64,000 nucleotides of DNA from Achromobacter sp. Root83 (lineage in GTDB: Bacteria > Pseudomonadota > Gammaproteobacteria > Burkholderiales > Burkholderiaceae_B). This document shows, piece by piece, positions 1-9,357 of the stretch; position 1 is the first letter of the stretch; every line of letters begins with the position of its first letter. The position numbers were made by a program, and so were the translations under genes. The notes beneath the pieces were generated by a model that worked only from the letters and a program-made list of their open reading frames with translations, made no database searches and was not told where the DNA came from. The stretch is from NCBI RefSeq assembly GCF_001428845.1, contig NZ_LMIU01000012.1:252857-316856 (forward strand), given 5' to 3'.

Positions 1-465
1 GTGGGCGAGAACAAGGAATTCGAACGCCAGTTCCTGTCGGGCGAACTCGAGCTCGAGTTCACGCCCCAGGGCACGCTGGCCGAGAAGCTGCGCGCCGGCG
101 GCGCGGGCATTCCCGCCTTCTTCACCCGCACCGGCGTGGGCACCATCGTGGCCGACGGCAAGGAAATCCGCGAATTCGACGGCCATCAGTACGTGATGGA
201 ACGTTCGCTCGTGCCGGACGTGTCGCTGGTCAAGGCGCATATCGCCGACCGCAGCGGCAACCTGGTGTTCCGCAAGACGGCCCGCAACTTCAATCCGAAC
301 GTCGCCATGGCCGGCAAGTTCACGGTGGTCGAAGTCGAGGAAATCGTCGACACCGGCAGCCTGGACCCGGATCAGATCCACCTGCCTGGCATCTATGTGC
401 AGCGGATCGTGTTGAACACGACCCCCGAAAAGCGCATCGAACAACGCACCACTCGCCCGGCCTAA
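1..465 (+). CDS. scoA: 3-oxoacid CoA-transferase subunit A, C-terminal part (5' end cut by the window)
   Basis: This is the C-terminal 154 residues of the A subunit of succinyl-CoA:3-oxoacid CoA-transferase. The enzyme moves CoA from succinyl-CoA to acetoacetate so that ketone bodies and 3-oxoacids can be used. The segment TLAEKLRAGGAGIPAFFTR and the downstream FDGHQYVMERSL and NPNVAMAG stretches are typical of ScoA/AtoD proteins. Family members are about 230 residues, so roughly the first 75 residues, including the glycine-rich CoA-binding region, lie upstream of the window. The GTG at position 1 is an internal valine codon, not a start. The stop is followed 12 bases later by scoB, preceded by an AAGGAG ribosome site, so the two subunits are co-transcribed. 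Confidence 0.93.
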   Translation: MGENKEFERQFLSGELELEFTPQGTLAEKLRAGGAGIPAFFTRTGVGTIVADGKEIREFDGHQYVMERSLVPDVSLVKAHIADRSGNLVFRKTARNFNPNVAMAGKFTVVEVEEIVDTGSLDPDQIHLPGIYVQRIVLNTTPEKRIEQRTTRPA

Positions 466-477
466 GGAGAAGACGAC

Positions 478-1131
<654 letters not shown>

Positions 1132-1142
1132 TTCTTCCCGCC

Positions 1143-1180
1143 GCCATGAAAAACGCCCCGCAAGGGGCGTTTTTCATGGC
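1143..1180. terminator. bidirectional intrinsic terminator between scoB and the acetyltransferase gene
   Basis: A perfect 17-bp inverted repeat (1143-1159 and 1164-1180) with a GCAA tetraloop. The GC core ACGCCCC/GGGGCGT is flanked by A-run and T-run in both directions, so it should terminate both convergent transcripts. Confidence 0.9.
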
Positions 1181-1188
1181 ATCGGCGT

Positions 1189-1662
1189 TCAGGCCGCTTC
1201 GTTCAGCAGCATGCCGACGTGCGCAATGCCGTCTTCCATGTATTCCTCGGTGACCGGCACGAAGCCGTGTCCGCCGTAATAGCCCCGCAGGCGCGCCTGC
1301 GCGCCCAGATAGACCGGCTGGCCCGGCCAGAGGCGCCGCGCTTCGTCCTTGGCGCGGCGCATCAGTTCATGCCCCAGGCCCGTCCCGCGGGCGGCGGGGG
1401 CGGTAATGACCCGGCCGATGACGGCCCGGCCGTCGTTCAGGGCCGGCTCCAGCAGCCGGCAGTAGGCCAGCAGCGCGCCCGCCCGCCAGGCCATCAAATG
1501 CTCGGTCTGCCCTTGCAGGTCCTTGCCGTCCATGTCGAGAAAGACGCAATTCTGCTCCACGACGAAGACTTCGGAACGCAGCCTCAAGATGGCGTAGAGC
1601 TCGGCGGGCGAGAGTTCGGCGTGGGGCTTGCAGGTCCAGGCGGGCAGCATTCGGCGTTCCAT
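1189..1662 (-). CDS. GNAT family N-acetyltransferase, ElaA type
   Basis: A 157-residue GNAT-fold acetyltransferase resembling E. coli ElaA (about 153 residues). The N-terminal segment LRSEVFVVEQNCVFLDMDG (about residues 28-46) is characteristic of the ElaA subfamily. The acetyl-CoA pyrophosphate loop is RGTGLG at 92-97, followed by the alpha helix HELMRRAKDEA. The acceptor substrate is not known for this subfamily. A second in-frame ATG at residue 5 could also be the start. The gene is monocistronic, faces scoB across a shared terminator, and is transcribed away from the rpiR-type gene; the 170 bp to the right is AT-rich and probably holds both promoters. Confidence 0.85.
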   Translation of the reverse strand: MERRMLPAWTCKPHAELSPAELYAILRLRSEVFVVEQNCVFLDMDGKDLQGQTEHLMAWRAGALLAYCRLLEPALNDGRAVIGRVITAPAARGTGLGHELMRRAKDEARRLWPGQPVYLGAQARLRGYYGGHGFVPVTEEYMEDGIAHVGMLLNEAA

Positions 1663-1758
1663 CTATCGGGAAATCAGCGAGGGCAACAAGCGTACCTCAA
1701 ACCGGCCCCGTTACTTTCGCTCGACTGTTACATATTTTCACGGGTATACCCTTAGTAT

Positions 1759-1803
1759 GAAAATCAATTTTCTTATCTAAAATTTGCGTGTAAACAAATT
1801 TAC
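1759..1803. promoter_or_regulatory. candidate operator region upstream of the RpiR-type regulator
   Basis: An AT-rich stretch in otherwise GC-rich DNA. It holds two perfect inverted repeats: GAAAAT-CA-ATTTTC (1759-1772) and GTAAA-CAAA-TTTAC (1790-1803). The second ends 33 bases before the regulator start. MurR/RpiR proteins usually bind short AT-rich palindromes of this kind and often control their own operon; that link is inference. Confidence 0.5.
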
Positions 1804-1836
1804 ATAAACCTCCGCTAAGACCCCCACCTCTTTTCG

Positions 1837-2712
1837 ATGACCAAGGCCGCACCTACGATCGCTGATCGGATCGCCCGGGCACAGCCCGCGCTGAGCCGGA
1901 CTCAGCACAAGATGGCCGAGTACGTGCTGGCGCATCAATTCCGCGCCGCCACCATGACCATCGACGAGTTCTCGGCGGCGGTGGGGGTGTCGGTGGCAAC
2001 GGCCAACCGTTTTGCGCGCGCCCTGGACCTGCCGGGGTATCCGCAATTCCGTGCCGAGCTGGCGCGCGGCTTCGAAGCGGCGCTGGAACCTGTCGAAAAG
2101 CTACGCACCGAACTTGCGCACTCCGCCAGCGCCGTGCAGATATTCGCCGCCACGCTGGAAGAAGACATCCGCAACGCGCAGCGCAACCTGCAATCGCTGG
2201 ACTCCGCCGCCTGTGAGCAGGCGGTCGAAGCCATCCTGGCCGCCGACCGCGTGTTCATCATCGGTTTTGGCGCCAGCGGCTTCCTGGCCGGTCTGCTGCA
2301 GCGCGGACTCTGCATGCATCTGCATTCCGTGGAGTCGCTGGCCGGCCCTGGCGGCGTCTCGCACGCGGCGCGCCAGATGTCGCGCATGACCAGCAAGGAT
2401 CTGGTGATCGCCATCGGCTTTCCGCGCTATCTGGCCGACACCGTGACGCTGGCCGGCGCGGCCAGGCAGGCCGGCGTGCCGGTCCTGGTGCTGACCGACA
2501 AGCCCACGTCTCCGCTGGCGCCGACGGCATCCGTCGTGCTGTACGCGTTTTCCGCGCGCCAGCTCATTCCCAATTCCGAAACCGCCGCGCTCGGGCTGAT
2601 CGAAGCCCTGTCCGCCGCGGTGGCCTATCGGGCCAAGAATTCCGTTGCGGCCGCCGCTGGGGTGACCCAGTCCGTGATGCCGTGGCTCTTCCATGGAGTA
2701 GGTAAACGATGA
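1837..2712 (+). CDS. MurR/RpiR family transcriptional regulator
   Basis: A 291-residue regulator with an N-terminal RpiR-type helix-turn-helix domain (about residues 1-80; recognition region SAAVGVSVATANRFARALDL) and a C-terminal SIS sugar-phosphate-binding domain from about residue 126 (VFIIGFGASGFLAGLLQ). SIS domains of this family usually sense phosphosugars or similar metabolites; the ligand here is unknown. Its stop overlaps the start of the isoaspartyl peptidase gene (ATGA at 2709-2712), so it is the first gene of the peptide-uptake operon and very likely its local regulator. Two palindromes just upstream are candidate binding sites. In most known gsi operons no RpiR regulator is present, so the sensing logic may differ here. 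Confidence 0.9.
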   Translation: MTKAAPTIADRIARAQPALSRTQHKMAEYVLAHQFRAATMTIDEFSAAVGVSVATANRFARALDLPGYPQFRAELARGFEAALEPVEKLRTELAHSASAVQIFAATLEEDIRNAQRNLQSLDSAACEQAVEAILAADRVFIIGFGASGFLAGLLQRGLCMHLHSVESLAGPGGVSHAARQMSRMTSKDLVIAIGFPRYLADTVTLAGAARQAGVPVLVLTDKPTSPLAPTASVVLYAFSARQLIPNSETAALGLIEALSAAVAYRAKNSVAAAAGVTQSVMPWLFHGVGKR

Positions 2713-3689
2713 TTCAACCCGTGATTGCCATTCACGGTGGCGCCGGCGCGATGTCCCGCGCGGCCATGTCCCCCGAGAAAGAACAGGAATACCTGAGTGC
2801 GCTGGAATCCATCCTGACCGCCGGCCAGGCCGTGCTGGCCAAGGGTGGCAGCGCTCTGGATGCCGTGACCGAAGCCGTGCGCCTGCTCGAAGACTGCCCG
2901 CTGTTCAACGCCGGCCACGGCGCGGTGTTCACCAGCGCCGGCACCCACGAGCTGGACGCCGCCATCATGGACGGCGCCACGCTGCGTTCGGGCGCCATCG
3001 CGAACGTGAACCGCGTGCGCAACCCGATCTTCGCCGCGCGCAAGGTCATGGAAAACAGCAAGCACGTCTTTTTCGTGGGCGAGGGCGCCGAAGCCTTCGC
3101 CGAGCAGGAAGGCCTGGACCTGGTGGATCCGTCGTACTTCTCGACCGACGCCCGCCGCGAACAGTTGCTGCGCGTGCAGCGCGAAACACCGGACGCCGCC
3201 GTGCTGGACCATGACGGCCAGGCGATGGTCGCCCGCGGCCAGCCCGCGCCGGCCGACCCGCTGGATGCCGACAAGAAGTTCGGCACGGTGGGCGCGGTGG
3301 CCGTGGACGCCCAGGGCAACCTGGCCGCCGCCACCTCCACCGGCGGCATCACCAACAAGCAGGTTGGCCGCGTGGGCGATGCGCCGATGATCGGCGCGGG
3401 CACCTATGCCAGCAACAAGACGTGCGCCGTGTCCACGACGGGCACGGGCGAGATGTTCATCCGCATGGTGGCCGCGTACGACGTGGCCGCCCAGATGGAA
3501 TATCGCGGCGCATCGCTGGAAGCCGCGGCTGACAGCGTCGTGATGGAAAAACTGCCCACCATCGGCGGCAAGGGCGGCCTCGTGGCCGTCGATGCCCAGG
3601 GCAATGTGGCCTTGCCGTTCAACACGGAAGGCATGTATCGGGGTTACGCCCGCGTAGGCGAAAAGCCGGTTACCGCCATCTACCGATGA
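2709..3689 (+). CDS. iaaA: isoaspartyl peptidase / L-asparaginase (plant-type, Ntn hydrolase)
   Basis: This 326-residue Ntn-hydrolase precursor should hydrolyse beta-aspartyl dipeptides and, more weakly, L-asparagine. It is expected to self-cleave before Thr193 in KKFGTVGAVAVD, making Thr193 the nucleophile of the beta subunit. The N-terminal IHGGAGA, NAGHGAVFTSAGTHELDAAIM and the C-terminal STTGTGEMFIR motifs match the family, and length is normal. The ATGA overlap with the regulator indicates translational coupling. E. coli also places iaaA directly before gsiABCD, which supports both this name and the naming of the transporter that follows. Confidence 0.93.
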   Translation: MIQPVIAIHGGAGAMSRAAMSPEKEQEYLSALESILTAGQAVLAKGGSALDAVTEAVRLLEDCPLFNAGHGAVFTSAGTHELDAAIMDGATLRSGAIANVNRVRNPIFAARKVMENSKHVFFVGEGAEAFAEQEGLDLVDPSYFSTDARREQLLRVQRETPDAAVLDHDGQAMVARGQPAPADPLDADKKFGTVGAVAVDAQGNLAAATSTGGITNKQVGRVGDAPMIGAGTYASNKTCAVSTTGTGEMFIRMVAAYDVAAQMEYRGASLEAAADSVVMEKLPTIGGKGGLVAVDAQGNVALPFNTEGMYRGYARVGEKPVTAIYR

Positions 3690-3723
3690 GCGGCAACGGG
3701 TTCTGCATTGATATTGGGGAAAA

Positions 3724-5616
3724 ATGAAGATGGTTGATCGCGCAAACAGCCTGGCGCTGCCGGATAACCGCGTGGTCCAGGTCGACGACCTGACGGTGCG
3801 TTTCGTGGGTTCGGAGCGCACGGTCGAAGCCGTGCGCAATCTGTCGTTCCATGTGGACCGGGGCGAAACCCTGGCCATCGTGGGCGAATCGGGTTCGGGC
3901 AAGTCGGTGACGTCGCTGGCGCTCATGCGCCTGGTGGAACATGGCGGCGGACGCATCGCTCAGGGCAGCATGTCCTTGCGCCGGCGCAATGGCTCCGTGA
4001 TCGACCTGGCCAATTCCAGCCAGCGCGTCATGCGCAACGTGCGCGGCGCGGACATGGCCATGATCTTCCAGGAGCCCATGACCTCCTTGAACCCGGTGTT
4101 CACGGCCGGGGACCAGATCGCCGAGTCCATCCGCCAGCACCAGGGCAAGGATGCCGCGGCCGCCCGCGCCGAAGCCCTGCGCATGCTGGAGCAGGTTCGC
4201 ATTCCGGAAGCCAAGTCGGTGCTGGACCGCTACCCGCATCAGTTGTCCGGCGGCATGCGCCAGCGCGTCATGATCGCCATGGCGCTGGCCTGCAAACCGG
4301 CGCTGCTGATCGCCGATGAGCCCACCACCGCGCTGGACGTGACCATCCAGGCGCAGATCCTGCAACTGATCCGCCAGCTCCAGGACGAAATGCACATGGG
4401 CGTGGTGTTCATCACCCACGACATGGGCGTGGTCGCCGAAGTGGCCGACCGCGTGCTGGTCATGTACCGCGGCGACAAGGTCGAGGAAGGCCCGTCCGAA
4501 CAGGTCTTTGCCGCGCCCAAGCACAGCTACACGAAGGCGCTGCTGTCGGCCGTGCCGAAGCTGGGCGCCATGCAGGGCACCGACCTGCCCGCGCGCTTCC
4601 CGCTGCTGCAGGTGGAAGGCAAGGCCCAGCCCGTGGCGGAACCCGGCGTTGCCAGCACGCAGGAAGTGCCGGCGGCCAAGCGCGAGCCCATCCTGAGCGT
4701 GCGCAATCTGGTGACCCGCTTCGATCTGCGCGGCGGCATCCTGAGCCGCGTGCAGCGCCGCGTCCACGCGGTGGAACAGGTCAGCTTCGATCTGTTTCCC
4801 GGCGAAACGCTGTCGCTGGTGGGCGAATCGGGTTGCGGCAAGTCCACCACCGGCCGCTCGCTCCTGCGCCTGGTGGACAGCCAGGGCGGCGAGATCAAGT
4901 TCGGCGGACGCGACATCGTGCGCCTGAAGAACAATGAGCTTCAGACCCTGCGCCGCGACATCCAGTTCGTGTTCCAGGATCCGTTCGCGTCGCTGGATCC
5001 GCGCGTGACGGTCGGCTTCTCCATCATGGAGCCGCTGCTGGTGCACGGCGTGGCCAAGGGCCGCGATGCCGAGCGCCGCGTGGCCGAGCTGCTGGAACGC
5101 GTGGGCCTGCCGCCGGAAATGGCGCAGCGCTATCCGCATGAATTCTCGGGCGGCCAGCGCCAGCGCATCTGTATCGCGCGGGCCCTGGCCCTGAATCCCA
5201 AGGTCGTGATCGCGGACGAATCCGTGTCGGCGCTGGACGTCTCGATCCAGGCGCAGATCGTGAATCTGCTGATCGACCTGCAGCGCGACATGGGCATTTC
5301 GTTCCTGTTCATCTCGCACGACATGGCCGTGGTCGAACGCGTCAGCCACCGCGTGGCCGTGATGTACCTGGGCCAGATCGTCGAGATCGGCCCGCGCCGC
5401 GCGATTTTCGAGAACCCGCAGCATCCCTACACCAAGAAGCTGATGGCGGCGGTGCCGATCGCCGATCCCGCGCGCCGCCACATCAAGCGCACCTTGCTGT
5501 CCGACGAAATCCCCAGCCCGATCCGCAAACTGGACGACGAACCCGTGGTGCAGCCGCTGGTTCAGGTCGGTACGGATCATTTTGTAGCCCGCCACCCCGT
5601 CGGCGGAGCGTATTGA
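3724..5616 (+). CDS. gsiA: peptide/glutathione ABC transporter ATP-binding protein (two fused ATPase domains)
   Basis: A 630-residue protein with two complete ABC ATPase domains in tandem. The first has Walker A GESGSGKS at residues 54-61, an LSGGMRQR signature and a DEPTTALD Walker B. The second has Walker A GESGCGKS at 367-374, FSGGQRQR and DESVSALD. Each domain ends in the oligopeptide-transporter tail (for example [16 protein letters not shown]). This DppD-DppF fusion is the GsiA/YejF arrangement. Together with the two permeases and the binding protein it should power uptake of glutathione or short peptides. A GGGGA ribosome site precedes the ATG. The name gsiA rests on synteny with iaaA; the true substrate is not shown. 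Confidence 0.92.
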   Translation: MKMVDRANSLALPDNRVVQVDDLTVRFVGSERTVEAVRNLSFHVDRGETLAIVGESGSGKSVTSLALMRLVEHGGGRIAQGSMSLRRRNGSVIDLANSSQRVMRNVRGADMAMIFQEPMTSLNPVFTAGDQIAESIRQHQGKDAAAARAEALRMLEQVRIPEAKSVLDRYPHQLSGGMRQRVMIAMALACKPALLIADEPTTALDVTIQAQILQLIRQLQDEMHMGVVFITHDMGVVAEVADRVLVMYRGDKVEEGPSEQVFAAPKHSYTKALLSAVPKLGAMQGTDLPARFPLLQVEGKAQPVAEPGVASTQEVPAAKREPILSVRNLVTRFDLRGGILSRVQRRVHAVEQVSFDLFPGETLSLVGESGCGKSTTGRSLLRLVDSQGGEIKFGGRDIVRLKNNELQTLRRDIQFVFQDPFASLDPRVTVGFSIMEPLLVHGVAKGRDAERRVAELLERVGLPPEMAQRYPHEFSGGQRQRICIARALALNPKVVIADESVSALDVSIQAQIVNLLIDLQRDMGISFLFISHDMAVVERVSHRVAVMYLGQIVEIGPRRAIFENPQHPYTKKLMAAVPIADPARRHIKRTLLSDEIPSPIRKLDDEPVVQPLVQVGTDHFVARHPVGGAY

Positions 5617-5682
5617 GTCAGTAGTTGACCTTGTTTTTCTTCCACCAAACCCCCTAATTCCGTTTTGGAACCAGGAGTTGCA

Positions 5683-7236
5683 ATGATGAAAGTTCTGCGC
5701 CCCACCAAGCTGATGGCCGCCGCCGCGGTGGCCTTCGGCGTGCTCACGTCGCCGTTGGCGCATGCCGCCAAGGACGTGACGTTTGCCGTCTCCATCGCAC
5801 TGGAAACGCTGGATCCGTACAACACGAACAGCACGCTGAACCAGGCGGCCGGCAAGGCCTACTACGAAGGCTTGTTCGAGTTCGACAAGGACCTGAAGAT
5901 CCAGAAGGTCCTGGCCACCGACTACACCGTCAGCGAAGACGGCCTGGTCTACACGTTCAAGCTGCGTCCCGGCGTGAAGTTCCACGACGGCACCGACTTC
6001 AACGCCGAAGCGGTCAAGATCAACTTCGATCGTCCGGCCAACCCGGAAAACCGCCTGTCGCGCTATATCCAGTTCAGCGTCATCGACAAGACCGAAGTGG
6101 TCGACCCGATGACCATCAAGATCACGCTGAAGAAGCCGTTCTCGGCTTTCATCAACGCGCTGGCCCACCCGGCCGCCATGATGATCTCGCCCGCCGCGCT
6201 GGCCAAGTACGGCAAGGAAATCGGCTTCCACCCCGTCGGCACGGGCCCCTTCGAATTCGTCGAATGGAAGCCGGCTGAATACCTGAAGGTCAAGAAGTTC
6301 GACGGCTACTGGAAGAAGGGTTACCCCAAGGTCGACACGCTGACCTTCCGTACCGTGACCGACAACAACACCCGCGCCGCCGTGGTGCAGACGGGCGAAG
6401 CGCAATTTGCTTTCCCGGTGCCGTTCGAGCAAGCCGCCGTGCTGAAGAAGAACGACAAGCTGGACGTGGTCGATCACCAGAACTCGATCATGGCCCGCTA
6501 CCTGTCGATGAACACGCAGCAAAAGCCGTTCGACAACGTCAAGGTGCGTGAAGCGATCAACTACGCCATCAACAAGGACGCCCTGGCCAAGGTCGCGTTC
6601 TCGGGCTATGCCACCGTCGTCGACGGCGTCGTGCCCCAAGGCGTGGACTACGCGCACAAGATGGGCGCGTGGCCCTACGACATCAAGAAGGCCAAGGCGC
6701 TGCTCGCCGAAGCCGGCTACCCCAATGGCTTCGAAAGCCAGCTCTGGTCCGCCTACAACGACGGCACCTCGGTGAAGGTGGTGCAGTTCCTGCAGCAGCA
6801 ATTGGCTCAGGTCGGCATCAAGGTGTCGGTGGAAGTTCTGGAATCGGGCCAGCGCGTCCAGCGCGTCCAACAGGTGCAAAAGCCCGAGGACGCCAAGGTC
6901 CGCATGTACTACGCCGGCTGGTCGTCCTCGACCGGCGAAGCCGACTGGGGCCTGCGCCCGTTGCTGACCACCGCCGCTTTCCCGCCGGTGCTGAACAACG
7001 TGTCGTACTACTCGAACAAGTCGGTTGACGACGGCATCCAGCAGGCGCTGGCAACGACCGATCGCGCCAAGAAGACGGAAATCTACAAGAACGTTCAGGA
7101 AACCATCTGGAAGGACGCCCCGTGGGCCTTCCTGGTGACCCAGAACAACCTGTACGTGAAGTCGAAGAACCTGTCGGGCGTGTACGTGGAACCGGACACC
7201 TCGTTCTGGTTCGGCGACATCGACCTGAAGCAGTAA
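5683..7236 (+). CDS. gsiB: periplasmic peptide/glutathione-binding protein of the ABC transporter
   Basis: A 517-residue solute-binding protein of the SBP_bac_5 family. The N-terminal signal peptide (residues 1-28) ends in the sequence PLAHA before AKD, a good signal peptidase I site. Family features include LDPYNTNS, the GLVYTFKLRPGVKFHDG segment and the HPVGTGPFEFVEWK segment. I chose the ATG at 5683 because AGGAG lies 5 bases upstream; an upstream TTG at 5665 would add six unlikely residues. It sits between the ATPase and the permeases, and a hairpin follows, as often seen after binding-protein genes that need higher expression. Confidence 0.93.
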   Translation: MMKVLRPTKLMAAAAVAFGVLTSPLAHAAKDVTFAVSIALETLDPYNTNSTLNQAAGKAYYEGLFEFDKDLKIQKVLATDYTVSEDGLVYTFKLRPGVKFHDGTDFNAEAVKINFDRPANPENRLSRYIQFSVIDKTEVVDPMTIKITLKKPFSAFINALAHPAAMMISPAALAKYGKEIGFHPVGTGPFEFVEWKPAEYLKVKKFDGYWKKGYPKVDTLTFRTVTDNNTRAAVVQTGEAQFAFPVPFEQAAVLKKNDKLDVVDHQNSIMARYLSMNTQQKPFDNVKVREAINYAINKDALAKVAFSGYATVVDGVVPQGVDYAHKMGAWPYDIKKAKALLAEAGYPNGFESQLWSAYNDGTSVKVVQFLQQQLAQVGIKVSVEVLESGQRVQRVQQVQKPEDAKVRMYYAGWSSSTGEADWGLRPLLTTAAFPPVLNNVSYYSNKSVDDGIQQALATTDRAKKTEIYKNVQETIWKDAPWAFLVTQNNLYVKSKNLSGVYVEPDTSFWFGDIDLKQ

Positions 7237-7254
7237 ACCTAGCAGTCACTCTCG

Positions 7255-7308
7255 GGGCCCACGGGCCCTTGTAAGGCCACATACGGCGGGGGCACGGTGT
7301 CCCCGCCG
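7255..7308 (+). promoter_or_regulatory. hairpins between the binding-protein gene and the first permease gene
   Basis: A GGGCC/GGCCC hairpin (7255-7268) is followed by a stronger one with an 8-bp stem CGGCGGGG/CCCCGCCG (7284-7291 and 7301-7308). There is no T-run, so it is more likely an mRNA-stabilising or partial-termination element that lets gsiB transcript exceed the permease transcript. Confidence 0.5.
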
Positions 7309-7325
7309 ATGTTGCAGGAATTTCA

Positions 7326-8246
7326 ATGCTGACCTACATCGTCAAACGTCTTTTGGGCATGATCCCCACGCTGCTGCTGGTAGCCGTGGTCGTGTTCCTG
7401 TTTGTGCACATGCTTCCGGGCGACCCGGCGCGACTGGCCGCGGGCCAGGAGGCCGACCAGCAAACCGTTGAGCTGGTGCGCAAGGAACTTGGGCTGGATC
7501 TGCCTCTGCCGCAGCAGTTCGTGCGCTACTTCAGCCACATGCTGCAGGGCGACCTCGGCACCTCGCTGCGCACCAAACGTCCCGTCTCGACCGAAATCGC
7601 CGACCGCTTCATGCCCACCCTGTGGCTGACGCTCGCGAGCATGGTCTGGTCCGTTTCTTTCGGCATGATCATCGGGATCGTGTCCGCCGTGTGGCGCAAC
7701 CGCTGGCCTGACCGCCTTGGCATGACGCTGGCGGTGTCCGGCATCTCGTTCCCCGCATTCGCGCTGGGGATGATGCTGATGCAGGTGTTTTCCGTGAACC
7801 TGGGCTGGCTGCCGACCGTGGGCGCCTCGACCTGGCAACACTATATTCTGCCGTCCATCACATTGGGCGCCGCGGTGGCCGCCGTCATGGCGCGTTTCAC
7901 CCGGGCGTCCTTCGTGGAGGTCATCCAGGAAGACTTCGTGCGCACTGCGCGCGCCAAGGGCCTGACCGAGCGCCGCGTCGTGATCAAGCACGCGCTGCGC
8001 AACGCGCTGATTCCCGTCGTGACCATGATGGGGCTGCAGTTCGGCTTCCTGCTGGGCGGCTCGATCGTGGTCGAGACCGTGTTCAACTGGCCCGGCCTTG
8101 GCCGCCTGCTGGTTGACGCCGTGACCCAGCGCGACTATCCGGTGATCCAGGGCCTCGTGCTGCTGTTCTCGCTGGAATTCATCCTGATCAACCTGATTGT
8201 CGACGTGCTCTACGGCGTCATCAATCCCAGCATCCGTTACAAGTGA
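7326..8246 (+). CDS. gsiC: peptide/glutathione ABC transporter permease, DppB type
   Basis: A 306-residue inner-membrane permease with about six hydrophobic segments. It begins with [19 protein letters not shown], the standard start of DppB/OppB proteins, and carries the cytoplasmic EAA loop [21 protein letters not shown] (split around residue 205) that contacts the ATPase. The periplasmic segment after the first helix contains [12 protein letters not shown], typical for this subfamily. It is separated from gsiD by 7 bases. It forms the channel with GsiD. Confidence 0.93.
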   Translation: MLTYIVKRLLGMIPTLLLVAVVVFLFVHMLPGDPARLAAGQEADQQTVELVRKELGLDLPLPQQFVRYFSHMLQGDLGTSLRTKRPVSTEIADRFMPTLWLTLASMVWSVSFGMIIGIVSAVWRNRWPDRLGMTLAVSGISFPAFALGMMLMQVFSVNLGWLPTVGASTWQHYILPSITLGAAVAAVMARFTRASFVEVIQEDFVRTARAKGLTERRVVIKHALRNALIPVVTMMGLQFGFLLGGSIVVETVFNWPGLGRLLVDAVTQRDYPVIQGLVLLFSLEFILINLIVDVLYGVINPSIRYK

Positions 8247-8253
8247 GGCGGCC

Positions 8254-9153
8254 ATGAGCAATACGACACCCGCCACGACCATCGCCGCTGTTCCTAAGAA
8301 CGACGTGCGCACGCCCGCCACCGAGTTCTGGCGCAAATTCAAGAAGCAGAAGCTGGCCGTGGGCGCCGGCGCCTTCGTCCTGCTGCTGGTCGTGATCGCG
8401 GCCTTCGCGCCGTGGATCGTGCCGTTCGACGCCGAGAACTTCTTCGACTACGACGCGCTGAACGCCGGCCCCTCGCTGACCCATTGGCTGGGCGTGGATT
8501 CGCTGGGCCGCGACATCTTCAGCCGCATCGTGATGGGCGCGCGGATCTCGCTGGCCGCCGGCTTCCTGTCGGTCGCGATGGGCGCCATCGTCGGCACCTT
8601 CATGGGCTTGATGGCAGGCTATTACGAGGGCTGGTGGGAACGCATCACGATGCGCGTATCCGACGTGCTCTTGGCCTTCCCGGGCATGCTGCTGGCCATC
8701 GGCGTGGTCGCCATCCTGGGCTCCAGCATGATCAACGTGATCGTGGCCGTGGCCGTGTTCAGCGTGCCCGCGTTTGCCCGCCTGGTGCGCGGCAACACGC
8801 TGTCGATCAAGCAGATGACGTACGTCGAAGCGGTCAAGAGCGTGGGCGCGTCCGACTGGACCATCATCATGCGCCACATCCTGCCCGGCACGATCTCGCC
8901 GATCGTGGTGTACGGCACGATGCGCATCGGCACGTCGATCATCACGGCCGCCAGCCTGTCCTTCCTGGGCATGGGCGCATCGCCTCCCACGCCGGAGTGG
9001 GGCGCGATGCTGAACGAGGCGCGGGCCGACATGGTCATCGCCCCGCACGTGGCGATCTTCCCCGCGCTGGCGATCTTCCTGACGGTACTGGCTTTCAACC
9101 TGCTGGGCGACGGCCTGCGCGACGCGCTCGATCCGAAGATCGACCGCAAGTAA
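8254..9153 (+). CDS. gsiD: peptide/glutathione ABC transporter permease, DppC type
   Basis: A 299-residue permease of the DppC/OppC type. After a cytoplasmic N terminus containing [17 protein letters not shown] come the first membrane helix and the marker [20 protein letters not shown]. The EAA loop is [20 protein letters not shown] chose the ATG at 8254 (GAGGCGGCC just before it) rather than an upstream in-frame ATG at 8197 that overlaps gsiC. It completes the importer. A cluster of GC-rich hairpins follows before the peptidase genes. Confidence 0.92.
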   Translation: MSNTTPATTIAAVPKNDVRTPATEFWRKFKKQKLAVGAGAFVLLLVVIAAFAPWIVPFDAENFFDYDALNAGPSLTHWLGVDSLGRDIFSRIVMGARISLAAGFLSVAMGAIVGTFMGLMAGYYEGWWERITMRVSDVLLAFPGMLLAIGVVAILGSSMINVIVAVAVFSVPAFARLVRGNTLSIKQMTYVEAVKSVGASDWTIIMRHILPGTISPIVVYGTMRIGTSIITAASLSFLGMGASPPTPEWGAMLNEARADMVIAPHVAIFPALAIFLTVLAFNLLGDGLRDALDPKIDRK

Positions 9154-9184
9154 CATCGACACACGCCGCCGCCCCGCCGCCGGG

Positions 9185-9239
9185 CCGCCCCAAGGCGGGG
9201 CAGCCCCCTCGGGGGGGCAGCTAGCCCCCGGTAGGGGGC
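9185..9239. repeat. three consecutive GC hairpins after the transporter genes
   Basis: Three short stems lie end to end: CCGCC/GGCGG (9185-9198), GCCCCC/GGGGGC (9203-9218) and GCCCCC/GGGGGC with a GGTA loop (9224-9239). None has a T-run. From general knowledge, similar GC-rich hairpin blocks recur in Achromobacter and Bordetella genomes, but I cannot count copies here. The surrounding gap (9154-9357) holds no credible gene. Confidence 0.6.
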
Positions 9240-9357
9240 GCGGCGTGGGGGCAGTTACTCACTGCCGCCGCCCCGTTCGACCGCGCGCCATCAGGCCGCG
9301 CACCGAATCAAGGACGGCGGCGTTTTGCATTGAGGAGCGTGGCGACACGCTGCAAAC

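Noticed and set aside
3670-6879. A very long minus-strand open frame opposite iaaA, gsiA and gsiB
   Set aside because: It is antisense to three clearly conserved genes and is His/Arg/Asp-rich, the usual result of GC-biased third codon positions.
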